Part shown: piece after piece, positions 29,601 through 36,870 of the stretch | Numbering within the stretch: position 1 is the stretch's first letter | Layout of the letters: each line of letters opens with the position of its first letter | The notes under the pieces: generated by a model | Told to the model about the DNA's origin: nothing | Seen by the model: only the letters and a program-made list of their open reading frames with translations | Databases searched by the model: none | Translations under genes and position numbers: made by a program | From: Polyangiaceae bacterium | GTDB lineage: Bacteria > Myxococcota_A > Polyangia > Polyangiales > Polyangiaceae | DNA length: 64,000 bases | Direction: 5' to 3' | NCBI GenBank assembly: GCA_025353725.1 | Contig: JANXOF010000082.1 | Coordinates: forward strand, 54,182 to 118,181

Positions 29601-29791
29601 ACGATGCGCTTCTCCATCTCCTCCGGCGGAAGCCCCGTGTAGTTCCAGATGACGGATATGACCGGGATGTCGATGTCTGGGAAAATGTCCGTAGGCATTC
29701 GCAGGATCGAGAAGACGCCCATCATGACGATGAGCATCGCCATCACCACGAACGTATAGGGGCGCCGGAGCGCGATGCGTACGAGCCACAT
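26597..29791 (-). CDS. RND-family efflux transporter (AcrB/MdtB-like, HAE1 type)
   Basis: 1,064 residues, the usual length of the family. It starts MWLVRIALRRPYTFVVMAML, with the first TM helix typical of RND pumps. The proton-relay Asp pair of TM4 is present in GILVDDATVELEN, which argues for proton-driven drug/solute export. The second half repeats the fold, with TM helices around VLLVYLLMVVNFQSWLDP and RPVLMTALAMILGMLP. The two large periplasmic loops carry porter and docking domains. Substrates cannot be predicted. It is first in a pump-adaptor-histidine kinase series on the minus strand. Confidence 0.92.
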   Translation of the reverse strand: MWLVRIALRRPYTFVVMAMLIVMMGVFSILRMPTDIFPDIDIPVISVIWNYTGLPPEEMEKRIVTNYERILTTTVNDIEHVESQSLTGIAVVKIFFQPGARIEAATAQVTAVSQSVLKQMPPGATPPFIIRYSASNVPILQAALESESLSEQELFDYGTNVVRADMATIQGTQIPWPYGGKQRQIMVDIDPARLYSFGLSPRDVNAAISTQNVILPTGTTKMGTNEYPVLLNASPEAIKDIGNIPIKTVKGTTVFVRDVGNVRDGSSPQTNMVHVGGKRSVLMSVLKNGNISTLDIVKHIREGLPAILARLPKELKVSLLFDQSLFVRAAVNGVVREALIAAGLTAAMIFVFLGSLRSTLIVVISIPLSILVSIVVLSACGESLNVMTLGGLSLAVGILVDDATVELENIHRNMAQQKPIVRAILDGAQEIATPAFVSTLCICIVFVPVVFITGSAKSLFVPLAMAVVFAMMTSYFLSRTLVPTLVHYLLEGEAKAYMANHDSHRVQPNRTRFERFFATFNRSFDRVRTRYGGWLALSLRHRRVFIACFAAFVVVSVGALTPLVGRDFFPSVDAGLIKLHVRGEPGTRIEESERRFADIEQTIRSVIPPSAIDTMLDNIGTPYSGINLSLSEGTSISAADGDILISLKEPHASTPAYVSQLRKVLRDTYPGITFFFLAPDISTQVLNFGLAAPIDVQLAGGPGTEEATADVAKKIAMRMASVPGAVDVHLAQVTRVPEIKIDVDRTMARQQGLTERDIASDLLISLSSSSQVAPSYWLDNKRGVQYLVAVQTPQYELSSLDDLGATPLSTGDTGTPQLLSNIAKVSRTTGPANVTHFNALRTLDVQANVEGADLGSVSSAIRTIVEELRPEFPRGTTVRIKGQVESMESSFRGLGYGLVFSVLLVYLLMVVNFQSWLDPFVILMALPGAVAGIVWMLFLSHTTLSVPALMGSIMCVGVATANSILVVTFANDQRKVGNDATDAALAAGMTRLRPVLMTALAMILGMLPMSLGFGEGGEQNAPLGRAVIGGLLLATVTTLFFVPVMYSILRRTPPKAHNSELEAL

Positions 29792-29820
29792 GGGTAGCGG
29801 AATAGATGCCAGCCGCGGTT

Positions 29821-30051
29821 CTACGTGTCGGCCTCGACCGCGATGTCATGCCAAAACTCACGAACGTTGTCGAGCGTTCGTGAGCGTCGAGAGGGCGCGA
29901 ATCTCTCCAAGCGCGACGTGCCGTAGTCGATTGTCACAGCGCTGCGATCGACGAGCGCAACGACTTCGGCGGGGATCCTCGTGCGGAGAGCGAAGCGACC
30001 GAGGATGGGAAAACGCAGGCTCACGATGGGATCCGAGCCCTCACCACACAT
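29821..30051 (-). CDS. Small hypothetical protein coupled to MBL-fold hydrolase gene
   Basis: A 76-codon frame whose ATG overlaps the end of the hydrolase gene by 11 bases and which stops 30 bp before the RND pump start. Third codon positions are mostly G or C, as in its neighbours, and the composition looks protein-like (IPAEVVALVDRSAVTIDYG). There is no domain, membrane helix or Cys. It fills an otherwise unexplained 250-bp gap. It could still be a chance frame. Confidence 0.4.
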   Translation of the reverse strand: MCGEGSDPIVSLRFPILGRFALRTRIPAEVVALVDRSAVTIDYGTSRLERFAPSRRSRTLDNVREFWHDIAVEADT

Positions 30052-31129
30052 GCGGCTGTGGCAAGGACGGCCCGCGCCACCACGGGTCGATGCTCTCGAT
30101 GCGCGCGGGCTCGATGGCCCGCCCTAACCGCGGCGTGAGCAAGTGGACGCCCGCGGCCAAGGCGCCCCGAGTGAGCGACTCGATCGGCTCGTCCCATGGG
30201 TGCAGTCCGAGGTCGAAGGTCCCCCAGTGCACGGGCAGCAGTGCGCCACCGCCGAGCATGCGGTGCGCGACGAGGGCATTGTCTGGGCCGAGGTGGATGG
30301 CGCTCCACGCAGGGTGAAACGCGCCCACCTCGAGCATGACGAGATTGAACGGCCCGCAACGATCGCGGATGGCCTCAAATTCGGGGGTGAGCCCCGTATC
30401 GCCGCTAAAAAAAACGCGATGACGCGCGCTTCGCAGGACCCACGACGACCACGCGGTGTGGTTGGCGCCCGCGCCTCGACCTGAAAAGTGGCGCGCGGGT
30501 GTGGCTGTAAACGAGAGGCGCCCGCCGGGCAGCAGGGCTTCCTCCCACCAGTCGAGCTCCACGATGTCGGACCCCAACACGCCCCAAGACTCCAGGTGCG
30601 CGCCCACCCCGAGCGACGTGTAAAAGGGAACTTTTCGCCGCGCTAGCTCTTTGATGGTCGGGTAGTCGAGATGGTCGAAGTGATCATGCGAGACCAGTAC
30701 CGCGTCGAGCTCGGGAAGGTCGGCGATGGACGCGGGCGTCGGGTGGAAACGGCGTGGGCCCGCCCACGACACCGGTGAGACGCGCTCGCCGAACACGGGG
30801 TCGGTGAGGACGCGCACGCCGTCCATCTCGAGGAGCACGGTAGAGTGCCCGAGCCACGTAGCGCGCAGGCCCGTTTCGGCCGCACGCGACCAGCTTGCGA
30901 GTGGATTCTCGACGGGAATGTGAACGTGCGGGGCGCGACTAGCGCCGCCGCGAAAGAACTCCGAGACAAGGCCCAAACGCTGCCCGAGCGTGCGGTCTGC
31001 CTTTAGAGGCGAGCGGACGGGAACTGTGTTCTCGAACCGGCCGTCGTTGTATCGCGGCGAGGCCTCGATACGTTCACGCCGCAGGCCCGAGGAACGCGCC
31101 CCCAAGGTACGAGGGTCAAAAAATGCCAT
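30041..31129 (-). CDS. Metallo-beta-lactamase-fold hydrolase (UlaG/NAPE-PLD-like)
   Basis: 362 residues. The zinc-binding HxHxDH motif is seen in SHDHFDHLD (about residue 155-163), preceded by GHSTVLLEMDG and DPVFGERVSP, which are typical of the NAPE-PLD/UlaG branch. Later ligands are in FFSGDTGL and LPVHWGTFDLGLHPWDEP. No signal peptide is seen; the first 100 residues are the family's N-terminal extension. In bacteria such proteins act as phosphodiesterases or lactonases, and the substrate here is unknown. It is divergent from the amidase gene with only 32 bp between starts. Confidence 0.85.
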   Translation of the reverse strand: MAFFDPRTLGARSSGLRRERIEASPRYNDGRFENTVPVRSPLKADRTLGQRLGLVSEFFRGGASRAPHVHIPVENPLASWSRAAETGLRATWLGHSTVLLEMDGVRVLTDPVFGERVSPVSWAGPRRFHPTPASIADLPELDAVLVSHDHFDHLDYPTIKELARRKVPFYTSLGVGAHLESWGVLGSDIVELDWWEEALLPGGRLSFTATPARHFSGRGAGANHTAWSSWVLRSARHRVFFSGDTGLTPEFEAIRDRCGPFNLVMLEVGAFHPAWSAIHLGPDNALVAHRMLGGGALLPVHWGTFDLGLHPWDEPIESLTRGALAAGVHLLTPRLGRAIEPARIESIDPWWRGPSLPQPHVW

Positions 31130-31161
31130 CCCTACAGTCTTCCTGGTGAGTCAACGCACCG

Positions 31162-32874
31162 ATGATACGCTGCCACGCCGTGTTCCTTCGTTCGAACTCA
31201 CTTTCTCCGCGGCGTAGCCGCTTCGTTGCCGTGCTGTTTCGGTGCGGGATCTGCTTCGGGGCGCTCGCTTGTTCCGATGTGGAACGGGCGGACGCCGGCC
31301 GCGGGGCGAACGACGCCTTGAGCCGCGGCGCTAGGCTGGAAAGCCTCTCGACGGTCCTTCCGCCAAGGCCGCAAGTGCTCGCGCTTGCACAGGAGATCGA
31401 GTCGCTCGCGCTGCTCGAGGGAGCTGGTGCGCGCGCGCTACAGTTTCATGCGCTCGCGGCGGGCCTCTATGAGCGCATGTGGCGCACGGAGCATCGCTCG
31501 CAAGATGCGGACGAAGCTCTCGACCTTTACCGTGCGGCAGGTCATACGCTTGATTTGCCTGGAGCATGCGAGGCCGCCGTCCGCTTCGCGATGCTTTCGG
31601 GGGAGCTCGCGAAGGACGCTCGGCGTACGTACGCCGAGCTTTATCGTGTGCAACGCCGCGCTCCCGGAAGTGACGGCGGAACCAATTTTTGTGCGGCGGC
31701 CGTTGACGTTCCGCTGGCGAGTTTGGCGGCTTTCCGACCGGGTCTACAAGTGCTTGAGGCGATCGACCAGGGGCTCGCGGGCGAAGGGGCTATCGCTCTC
31801 GCCTTGGCTTCCTACGACGGGGGGCTGCTCCGCACGCGAAGCGCTCCTCGAATCACACGTATCGAGCAATGGGCAGGCCCCGAAGCCGCTCGCGTGGTCG
31901 TGCACCTCGATCGAGTGGTGCCGTTTCGCACGGGTGACTCGCCCAGTCGAGACGGGCGGGGCGCGCGCACCTACATCGAACTCGATGGCGTAGAGCTCGG
32001 CGTGTTGCCGCGTGAGACGACCGGTGAAAGCGCGGATTTGCGGCTCGTTTCTAAGGTCGTCGCCGAGTCAACGACGACTGGTTCGCGCGTAGCCCTAGAT
32101 CTTGAAGGCCGGGCGTACCGGCGTGTTTTCACTCTTCTCGAACCGTTTCGGGTCGTTGTCGATATCGCGCGTCACCCTCCAGGTTCTGGGTCGAGCGGGA
32201 GCGGACGCAGTGTCGTACGCGTCGTGCTTGATCCGGGGCATGGCGGCAGCGATCCCGGGGCGATCGGACCCTCAGGGCTGAAAGAGAAAGACGTCACGCT
32301 CGCCGTTGCCCATCGTGTGGCTCCGGTGCTGGCGCGCGCGGGAGTCGCGATTACCCTCACGCGGGACGATGATACGTTCGTGAGCCTCGAAGAGCGCACC
32401 GCGCGCGCGAATGCCTACGGCGCAGATCTTTTCGTGTCGATTCACTGCAACGCCGCAGAAAATAGGGCGCGAAAGGGCGTTGAAACGTACGTCCTCGACA
32501 CCACCGCGAGCGAGATGGCCGGGAAAGTCGCCGCGCGCGAGAACGGCGCGAGCGCGGGCGCAAGCAACGAGGTGGCCCAGCTGCTTGCCTCGATGCGACT
32601 GGCCGATCAGGCCACGCGCTCGACACACCTCGCGGAGCTTTTGCAACGGGCGGGTTCAGCCTCGCTCGCGAGTCGTTACGAAAATGTAGTGAACGGCGGG
32701 GTTCACCGAGCGGGGTTTTACGTGCTCGTAGGCGCGCGAATGCCGGCGGTGCTTCTCGAGACGAGCTACATCTCGAACGCCGTCGAGGAGCAGCGTCTCG
32801 GATCGGCCGACTATCAGCAGCGCCTTGCTGACGCCATCGCAAATGCGATAAAGGCCTACCGCGAGGGCCTGTAG
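31162..32874 (+). CDS. N-acetylmuramoyl-L-alanine amidase (AMIN + Amidase_3)
   Basis: 570 residues. A hydrophobic N-terminus ends in GALACSD, suggesting a signal peptide or lipoprotein anchor. A helical, possibly TPR-like segment (about 50-200) precedes an AMIN-type beta domain (about 225-340, ITRIEQWAGPEAARVVVHL). The C-terminal Amidase_3 domain (about 350-570) has the zinc ligands in DPGHGG, the Glu of LKEKDVTLAVA and SIHCNA, and the catalytic Glu in LLETSYISN. It cleaves the amide between MurNAc and the stem peptide during cell separation. An insertion around EVAQLLASMRLADQ matches the regulatory helix of AmiC-type enzymes. The start ATG leaves a very short divergent promoter region; a later start is possible. 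Confidence 0.9.
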   Translation: MIRCHAVFLRSNSLSPRRSRFVAVLFRCGICFGALACSDVERADAGRGANDALSRGARLESLSTVLPPRPQVLALAQEIESLALLEGAGARALQFHALAAGLYERMWRTEHRSQDADEALDLYRAAGHTLDLPGACEAAVRFAMLSGELAKDARRTYAELYRVQRRAPGSDGGTNFCAAAVDVPLASLAAFRPGLQVLEAIDQGLAGEGAIALALASYDGGLLRTRSAPRITRIEQWAGPEAARVVVHLDRVVPFRTGDSPSRDGRGARTYIELDGVELGVLPRETTGESADLRLVSKVVAESTTTGSRVALDLEGRAYRRVFTLLEPFRVVVDIARHPPGSGSSGSGRSVVRVVLDPGHGGSDPGAIGPSGLKEKDVTLAVAHRVAPVLARAGVAITLTRDDDTFVSLEERTARANAYGADLFVSIHCNAAENRARKGVETYVLDTTASEMAGKVAARENGASAGASNEVAQLLASMRLADQATRSTHLAELLQRAGSASLASRYENVVNGGVHRAGFYVLVGARMPAVLLETSYISNAVEEQRLGSADYQQRLADAIANAIKAYREGL

Positions 32875-32948
32875 TGTCTTTAGGGCGAGTCGCACGCTTG
32901 CATTGTCGCAGAGAGCTACGCGCGAAAAAACGGGGAGGGCCGGCGTCG

Positions 32949-33030
32949 AGGCCTTCCGCGCTTCGTTACGTGATAAGGCCTTCCGCGCCTCGTCACGTCA
33001 CGTGATGAGGCCTTCCGCGCCTCGTCACGT
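32949..33030. repeat. Three direct repeats of about 23-26 bp
   Basis: AGGCCTTCCGCGC followed by T/CTCGTT/CACGT occurs three times, starting at 32949, 32976 and 33008 (steps of 27 and 32 bp). The second copy carries an extra CACGT. The third copy overlaps the stop of the M17-like gene. Confidence 0.75.
32987..33011. terminator. Hairpin between convergent amidase and riboflavin/nusB operon
   Basis: GCCTCGTCAC (32987-32996) pairs with GTGATGAGGC (33002-33011) around a 5-base loop, with one G-T pair. It lies within the direct repeats and between two convergent units, so it could stop transcription from both sides. No T-tract follows. Confidence 0.45.
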
Positions 33031-33570
33031 GGCGAGCGCGCCCTCGGTGCGAAGCGCGGTGCGATGCCGCTCTTGGGCGTACTTTTCGATGCGTCTCGCA
33101 GCCTCCACGGGTTCGACGAAGGCAAAGTCCGGCCGCGGCGCGTCGCGTGGCGCGTCGGCGATCTCGAGGAAAAGGTCCGTCGCTCGCTCCGGTTCCATTA
33201 ACGCGCCGCCTCGCCCGGGCAATTCGATGACGGCCGTTTTTACACGAAGGCCGCTAAGGATATCGAGCATCCGCGTGAGGACAGTGCGAAACGTCGCCTC
33301 GTCGAAGTTCGCTCGTGCACCGAGGCCGCACGCAAGGAGCTTTTCGTAGGGCAAGCGAGACCTCGTCGGCACGAGGAGGGCTTCACCCAACTCGCCCACA
33401 AGAAAGCCGGTCCGAACGAGCGCGCTCAAGCGCCCAGCGAGACGCCAGTCGAGGAGGCAGGCAAGACCCGAAAGCGGCCGCACGTCGCTCCAAACGCCGC
33501 AAACGATGACTTCGGAGCTCGCTTGGTCGAGGCGTCGAAGGTCGGGCGCGACGAACCGAAGCTCTGTCAT
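33025..33570 (-). CDS. Leucyl-aminopeptidase (M17) N-terminal-domain-like protein
   Basis: 181 residues. The pattern of a macro-like fold with GRLSALVRTGFLVGELGEALL, then LPYEKLLACGLG, matches the N-terminal domain of M17 leucyl aminopeptidases. The C-terminal catalytic domain with its metal ligands (NTDAEGR-type motif) is absent, so it is not a peptidase by itself. It overlaps nusB by four bases (33567-33570) and is the last gene of the rib-nusB operon. Its role is unknown; stand-alone macro-like N-domains may bind nucleotides or act as regulatory partners. Confidence 0.65.
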   Translation of the reverse strand: MTELRFVAPDLRRLDQASSEVIVCGVWSDVRPLSGLACLLDWRLAGRLSALVRTGFLVGELGEALLVPTRSRLPYEKLLACGLGARANFDEATFRTVLTRMLDILSGLRVKTAVIELPGRGGALMEPERATDLFLEIADAPRDAPRPDFAFVEPVEAARRIEKYAQERHRTALRTEGALAT

Positions 33571-34001
33571 CCGGCCGCGTGGTCGCCCGTTCGGAGGCCC
33601 AGATCATTCGCAACGCGGTCGAGGACACCGTTCACGAAACCGCTCGATTCTTCGGTGCCGAACGACTTCGCGAGCTCGACGGCCTCATCGAGGATGACGG
33701 CTCGCGGCACGTCGGGTTGAAACATCAGTTCCCAGGTGCCGAGCCGTAGGAGATTACGGTCGACTCTCGACATGCGCTCGAGGCGCCAGTTTTGCGATGC
33801 CGAGGTAATGCGTTTGTCGATGGCCTCGACGTTGTCCGAGACGCCACGCACGATGGTGTCCGCGTACGGTCGACCCTCGGGGTTCGCCTCTTCGAACGTG
33901 CGCCAAAACATCTCAATAGCTTGTGCGGCACTCGCGCTCGACGCCTCGAGCTGAAAGAGCATCTGAAGACCCGCTTCGCGTCCCGATCGTTGTGCACCCA
34001 T
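33567..34001 (-). CDS. nusB: Transcription antitermination factor NusB
   Basis: 144 residues, the usual NusB size and all-helical pattern. It starts MGAQRSGREAGLQMLFQLEA, corresponding to the canonical RR.AR..A.Q.LYQ.E. Conserved later parts are RLERMSRVDRNLLRLGTWEL, the P.AVILDEAVELAKSFGTEESSGFVNGVLD region, and a short tail. It binds boxA RNA with NusE (S10) in rRNA antitermination. It lies 12 bp after ribH, a common pairing in bacteria. Confidence 0.95.
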   Translation of the reverse strand: MGAQRSGREAGLQMLFQLEASSASAAQAIEMFWRTFEEANPEGRPYADTIVRGVSDNVEAIDKRITSASQNWRLERMSRVDRNLLRLGTWELMFQPDVPRAVILDEAVELAKSFGTEESSGFVNGVLDRVANDLGLRTGDHAAG

Positions 34002-34013
34002 CGCGTTTACTCC

Positions 34014-34523
34014 TCAAAAACCGGCCGTGTCGAAAGCGCGCTCTAAGGAGACCATTTCAATCGCGCTCATCGCGGCGTCCCAGCCCTTGTTGCCAGCTTT
34101 TGTGCCTGCACGCTCAACCGCTTGCTCGATGGTGTCCGTGGTCAACACGCCGAACGCGATAGGCATGTTCGAAGAGAGGGATACTTGAGCGACGCCTTTG
34201 GCGACCTCGCCCGCGACGTAGTCGAAGTGGGGGGTTGACCCGCGTATCACCGCCGCCAAAGCGATGATGCCGTCGACTTTCCGCGGAGCTGCGCCTGACC
34301 TTGCGGCGAGCCGTTGGACTGCAAGCGGAATCTCCCATGCGCCGGGTACACGCACGATCGTCAGACAGCCCGGGTCGCCGCCGTGTCGGGCAAGAGCGTC
34401 GATGGCGCCTTCGACCAGGCGATCGACAATGAAGTGGTTGAAGCGGCTCGCGACGATCGCGAACTTGGCCCCCTTGGGCACGATGAGGTTTCCCTCGACG
34501 ACAGCGGTCGACAAAACAGCCAT
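34014..34523 (-). CDS. ribH: 6,7-dimethyl-8-ribityllumazine synthase
   Basis: 169 residues, normal for the family. Visible motifs: [35 protein letters not shown], the substrate-binding loop [30 protein letters not shown], and the C-terminal [15 protein letters not shown] helix. It condenses the ribityl-aminouracil with dihydroxybutanone phosphate, the penultimate step of riboflavin synthesis. It lies between ribB(X) (24 bp upstream) and nusB. Confidence 0.96.
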   Translation of the reverse strand: MAVLSTAVVEGNLIVPKGAKFAIVASRFNHFIVDRLVEGAIDALARHGGDPGCLTIVRVPGAWEIPLAVQRLAARSGAAPRKVDGIIALAAVIRGSTPHFDYVAGEVAKGVAQVSLSSNMPIAFGVLTTDTIEQAVERAGTKAGNKGWDAAMSAIEMVSLERAFDTAGF

Positions 34524-34547
34524 GTTCTCTCCTAAAGTTTCGTGCGC

Positions 34548-35714
34548 TTACTCTGCACCAAGCCGCACGCTTTCGACCACCTCGAGCCCAAAGCCCGAGA
34601 GCCCCGCTATCTTGCGGGGATTGTCCGTAAGCAGGCGAATTTTGCGAAGCCCGAGATCGGCCAGGATCTGGGCGCCGATCCCGAACTCGCGGAGAGGACT
34701 GTCGGAGAGCCCACTATGCGCGACGGATTCGCTCGGGCGCAGTAACTCCGGCCCAAGCCCGAGCTGGCCGATTTCGAACGCGGGCGCGTGCCGCGGAGGG
34801 AGGTAAACGATCACGCCGCGCCCTTCGGCCTCAATTCGCCGGATGGCCTCACGTAGGTTTCGACCGCCGTCTCGAGGCGTCGATGCGAACACGTCGCCAA
34901 TCAGTGACCCAGAGTGCATTCGACAAAGCGTGGGCTCGGTCGACGAGAGTGTACCCAGCGTGAGAGCGACGACCTGACGTGATTCTGTCGACGATTCGTA
35001 AGCCGTGACGCTCCAGCGGCTCCCCGTTTCGTCGAGCGCGATCGTCCCGGTAGCGACCCGGCGAACGAGGCGCTCCGTTTGCAAGCGGTATTGAATCAGG
35101 TCGGCGATCGTAACGATGCGAAGTGCATGGACCTTGGCGAAAACCTCGAGGTCTGGCATGCGAGCCATCGTTCCGTCCGCGTTCATGATCTCACAAATCA
35201 CACCCGCCGGAGTGACGCCGGCCAGCCGCGCGAGATCAACGGACCCCTCGGTTTGCCCCGTTCGTACGAGCACGCCACCCGAGCGTGCGCGTAGCGGGAA
35301 CACATGACCTGGTGTCACGAGGTCTTCCGGTTTGCACTCGTGGCTAGCGGCGACGAGCATCGTGTGCGCTCGGTCCGCCGCGCTGATGCCGGTCGTGACG
35401 CCGAGCCGAGCCTCGACGCTTACCGTGAAGGCCGTGCCAAGTGACGGGCCAGAGCGCCCGGGCGCGGACATCAACGGCAGGCTGAGTCGCGCGATTTGCT
35501 CCTCAGTCAACGTGAGGCAAATCAAACCGCGCCCGTGCGTGGCCATGAAGTTGACGGCAGTGGGTGAAACGAACTCGGCCGCCATGGTGAGGTCGCCCTC
35601 GTTTTCGCGATCCTCATCGTCGACGAGAATCACCATTTTGCCCGCACGGATGTCCGCGATGGCCCCATTCACTCGCTCAAGTAGCTTCGGTTCGATATTC
35701 AGCGCAGGAGCCAT
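34548..35714 (-). CDS. ribB: DHBP synthase fused to a degenerate GTP cyclohydrolase II domain (RibBX type)
   Basis: 388 residues from ATG 35714; the upstream in-frame extension overlaps ribE and lacks family similarity. Residues about 1-205 are a complete 3,4-dihydroxy-2-butanone-4-phosphate synthase: VDDEDRENEGDL acidic metal site, the ATHGRGLICLTLT segment and the GHVFPLRAR site. Residues about 210-388 follow the RibA fold (MHSGSLIGDVFAS, then GIGAQILADLGL, then LLTDNPRKI). All three zinc Cys of GTP cyclohydrolase II are missing, as is the RQEGRGIG segment. The RibB half should be active; the second half is probably non-catalytic. Annotation as bifunctional RibBA would be wrong in function. 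A separate RibA is expected elsewhere. Confidence 0.88.
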   Translation of the reverse strand: MAPALNIEPKLLERVNGAIADIRAGKMVILVDDEDRENEGDLTMAAEFVSPTAVNFMATHGRGLICLTLTEEQIARLSLPLMSAPGRSGPSLGTAFTVSVEARLGVTTGISAADRAHTMLVAASHECKPEDLVTPGHVFPLRARSGGVLVRTGQTEGSVDLARLAGVTPAGVICEIMNADGTMARMPDLEVFAKVHALRIVTIADLIQYRLQTERLVRRVATGTIALDETGSRWSVTAYESSTESRQVVALTLGTLSSTEPTLCRMHSGSLIGDVFASTPRDGGRNLREAIRRIEAEGRGVIVYLPPRHAPAFEIGQLGLGPELLRPSESVAHSGLSDSPLREFGIGAQILADLGLRKIRLLTDNPRKIAGLSGFGLEVVESVRLGAE

Positions 35715-35727
35715 GGGATTATGCACG

Positions 35728-36468
35728 CTACAGGTACCCAGACCGTTTGAGGCGTTCCATCCAAGCCGCGTCGCCGTGGCTTCGCGAAGAGCTCGTAGAC
35801 GATGTCGATGCGTGGGCGGCGTCGATATCCTCTCCGGCGCCGCCGGCCCTCGCCTCGGCGTCACGCCCGTAGGCGATCAAGCGTCCGACATAGCGAGCCA
35901 ACAGGTCGACCTCGACGTTGACCCGAGCTCCCACGAGAAGAGCATCGAGCGAGGTCTTGTCACGAGTGTGCGGCACCAGCACGACGCTGAAGCGATCGTC
36001 GCTGACTTCGTTGACTGTGAGGCTCACCCCACTCAGCGTGATCGAACCCTTGGGAGCGACGTAACAGAGCAGAGCGGAAGGCAGACGAAACGTGACGCGC
36101 ACGGCGGCCCCGAGGGACATTTTCTCGACGATAGCCCCCACGCCGTCGACATGACCGCTCACTATGTGCCCGCCCATCCGGCCGCCGAGAGGCATCGCCC
36201 GCTCCAGATTTACGAGGCTACCCGCAACCAGCTCGCCTAACGTCGTCTTGTCGAGGGTTTCACTCGATGCGTCAGCCTCGAACGCACACATTCCGGGGCC
36301 GCCTTCGAGAATCGAAGCGACCGTGAGGCACACACCGTCGACGGCGATGCTTTCACCGAGCGTCAGGGCCTCACTCGAGAAGTTGCCGCGCACTCCGAGA
36401 AGCGCATCGCGGCCGCGCTTGACCACACGGAGCACGGAACCTTTGGTCTCTACGAGGCCTGTAAACAT
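35728..36468 (-). CDS. ribE: Riboflavin synthase alpha chain
   Basis: About 246 residues from ATG 36468, which gives the canonical MFTGLVET start; the frame runs further upstream without similarity. Two lumazine-binding barrels are seen, the first with GESIAVDGVCLTV and the second with KGSITLSGVSLTVNEV, linked by GGHIVSGHVDGVG. It dismutates ribityllumazine to riboflavin. An extra Ser/Ala-rich tail of about 40 residues follows the usual end and stops 13 bp before ribB(X). It is the first gene of the operon. No FMN riboswitch could be recognised upstream. Confidence 0.95.
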   Translation of the reverse strand: MFTGLVETKGSVLRVVKRGRDALLGVRGNFSSEALTLGESIAVDGVCLTVASILEGGPGMCAFEADASSETLDKTTLGELVAGSLVNLERAMPLGGRMGGHIVSGHVDGVGAIVEKMSLGAAVRVTFRLPSALLCYVAPKGSITLSGVSLTVNEVSDDRFSVVLVPHTRDKTSLDALLVGARVNVEVDLLARYVGRLIAYGRDAEARAGGAGEDIDAAHASTSSTSSSRSHGDAAWMERLKRSGYL

Positions 36469-36870
36469 GGCGGCCAGAAGGGGATAGTGCCTGATCGTTG
36501 CAGCGTCAAAGGCTCGCTTGCGACGAGCGCTCGCGGCGCGTGGCCGCCCGCTCACAGCGCAACCCACTTAAAGTCAGTGTGGGTTGGAGAAGGCTATTTG
36601 GCGTGCCCTGCGTACCTACAATCCGAAAAATAGCGAGTCTCGCGTAGCGGAAAGTGTGGACCGTCCGACTGTGTGTCCTTTACCTTATCACCTGGGGTTG
36701 TCGAACGACCGAACTTGCAGGGATGGGGCAAGCTCGAGAAACGCAGGAGTGAACCGCGCTTCGTTCCGTCGAACGTCTCGTGCACTCCGCACGCGGGTCG
36801 TCGCGTCCTTGATTCCGACCTTACTGCAAGCCGACCATCGAAGCCTTGAACGTCTGACAGGAAGCGACCC
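36469..36870. other. 402-bp divergent intergenic region (riboflavin operon / chemosensory operon)
   Basis: No gene is supported here. It must hold the promoters of ribE (-) and the MCP gene (+). A 7-bp inverted repeat AACCCAC (36561-36567)/GTGGGTT (36579-36585) could be an operator or leader hairpin. AGGAAG at 36859-36864 is the ribosome-binding site of the MCP gene. I found neither an FMN riboswitch consensus nor a sigma54 GG-N10-GC promoter. Confidence 0.5.

Noticed and set aside
32949..33030. CRISPR array
   Set aside because: Only three imperfect repeats with almost no spacers and no cas genes in the window.
34548..35714. Bifunctional RibBA with active GTP cyclohydrolase II
   Set aside because: The zinc Cys and catalytic RQEGRGIG segment are absent, so only the DHBP synthase half is called as active.
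35332..36240. 302-codon plus-strand frame across ribB(X) and ribE
   Set aside because: Both underlying minus-strand genes are conserved enzymes; the frame is antisense and spans their junction.
36599..36612. Sigma54 promoter for the MCP gene (GG...GC spacing)
   Set aside because: The GG and GC elements are 8 bases apart rather than the required 10.
36469..36870. FMN riboswitch ahead of ribE
   Set aside because: I looked for the conserved RFN-element blocks on the minus strand and did not find them; the local inverted repeat is too short to be one.
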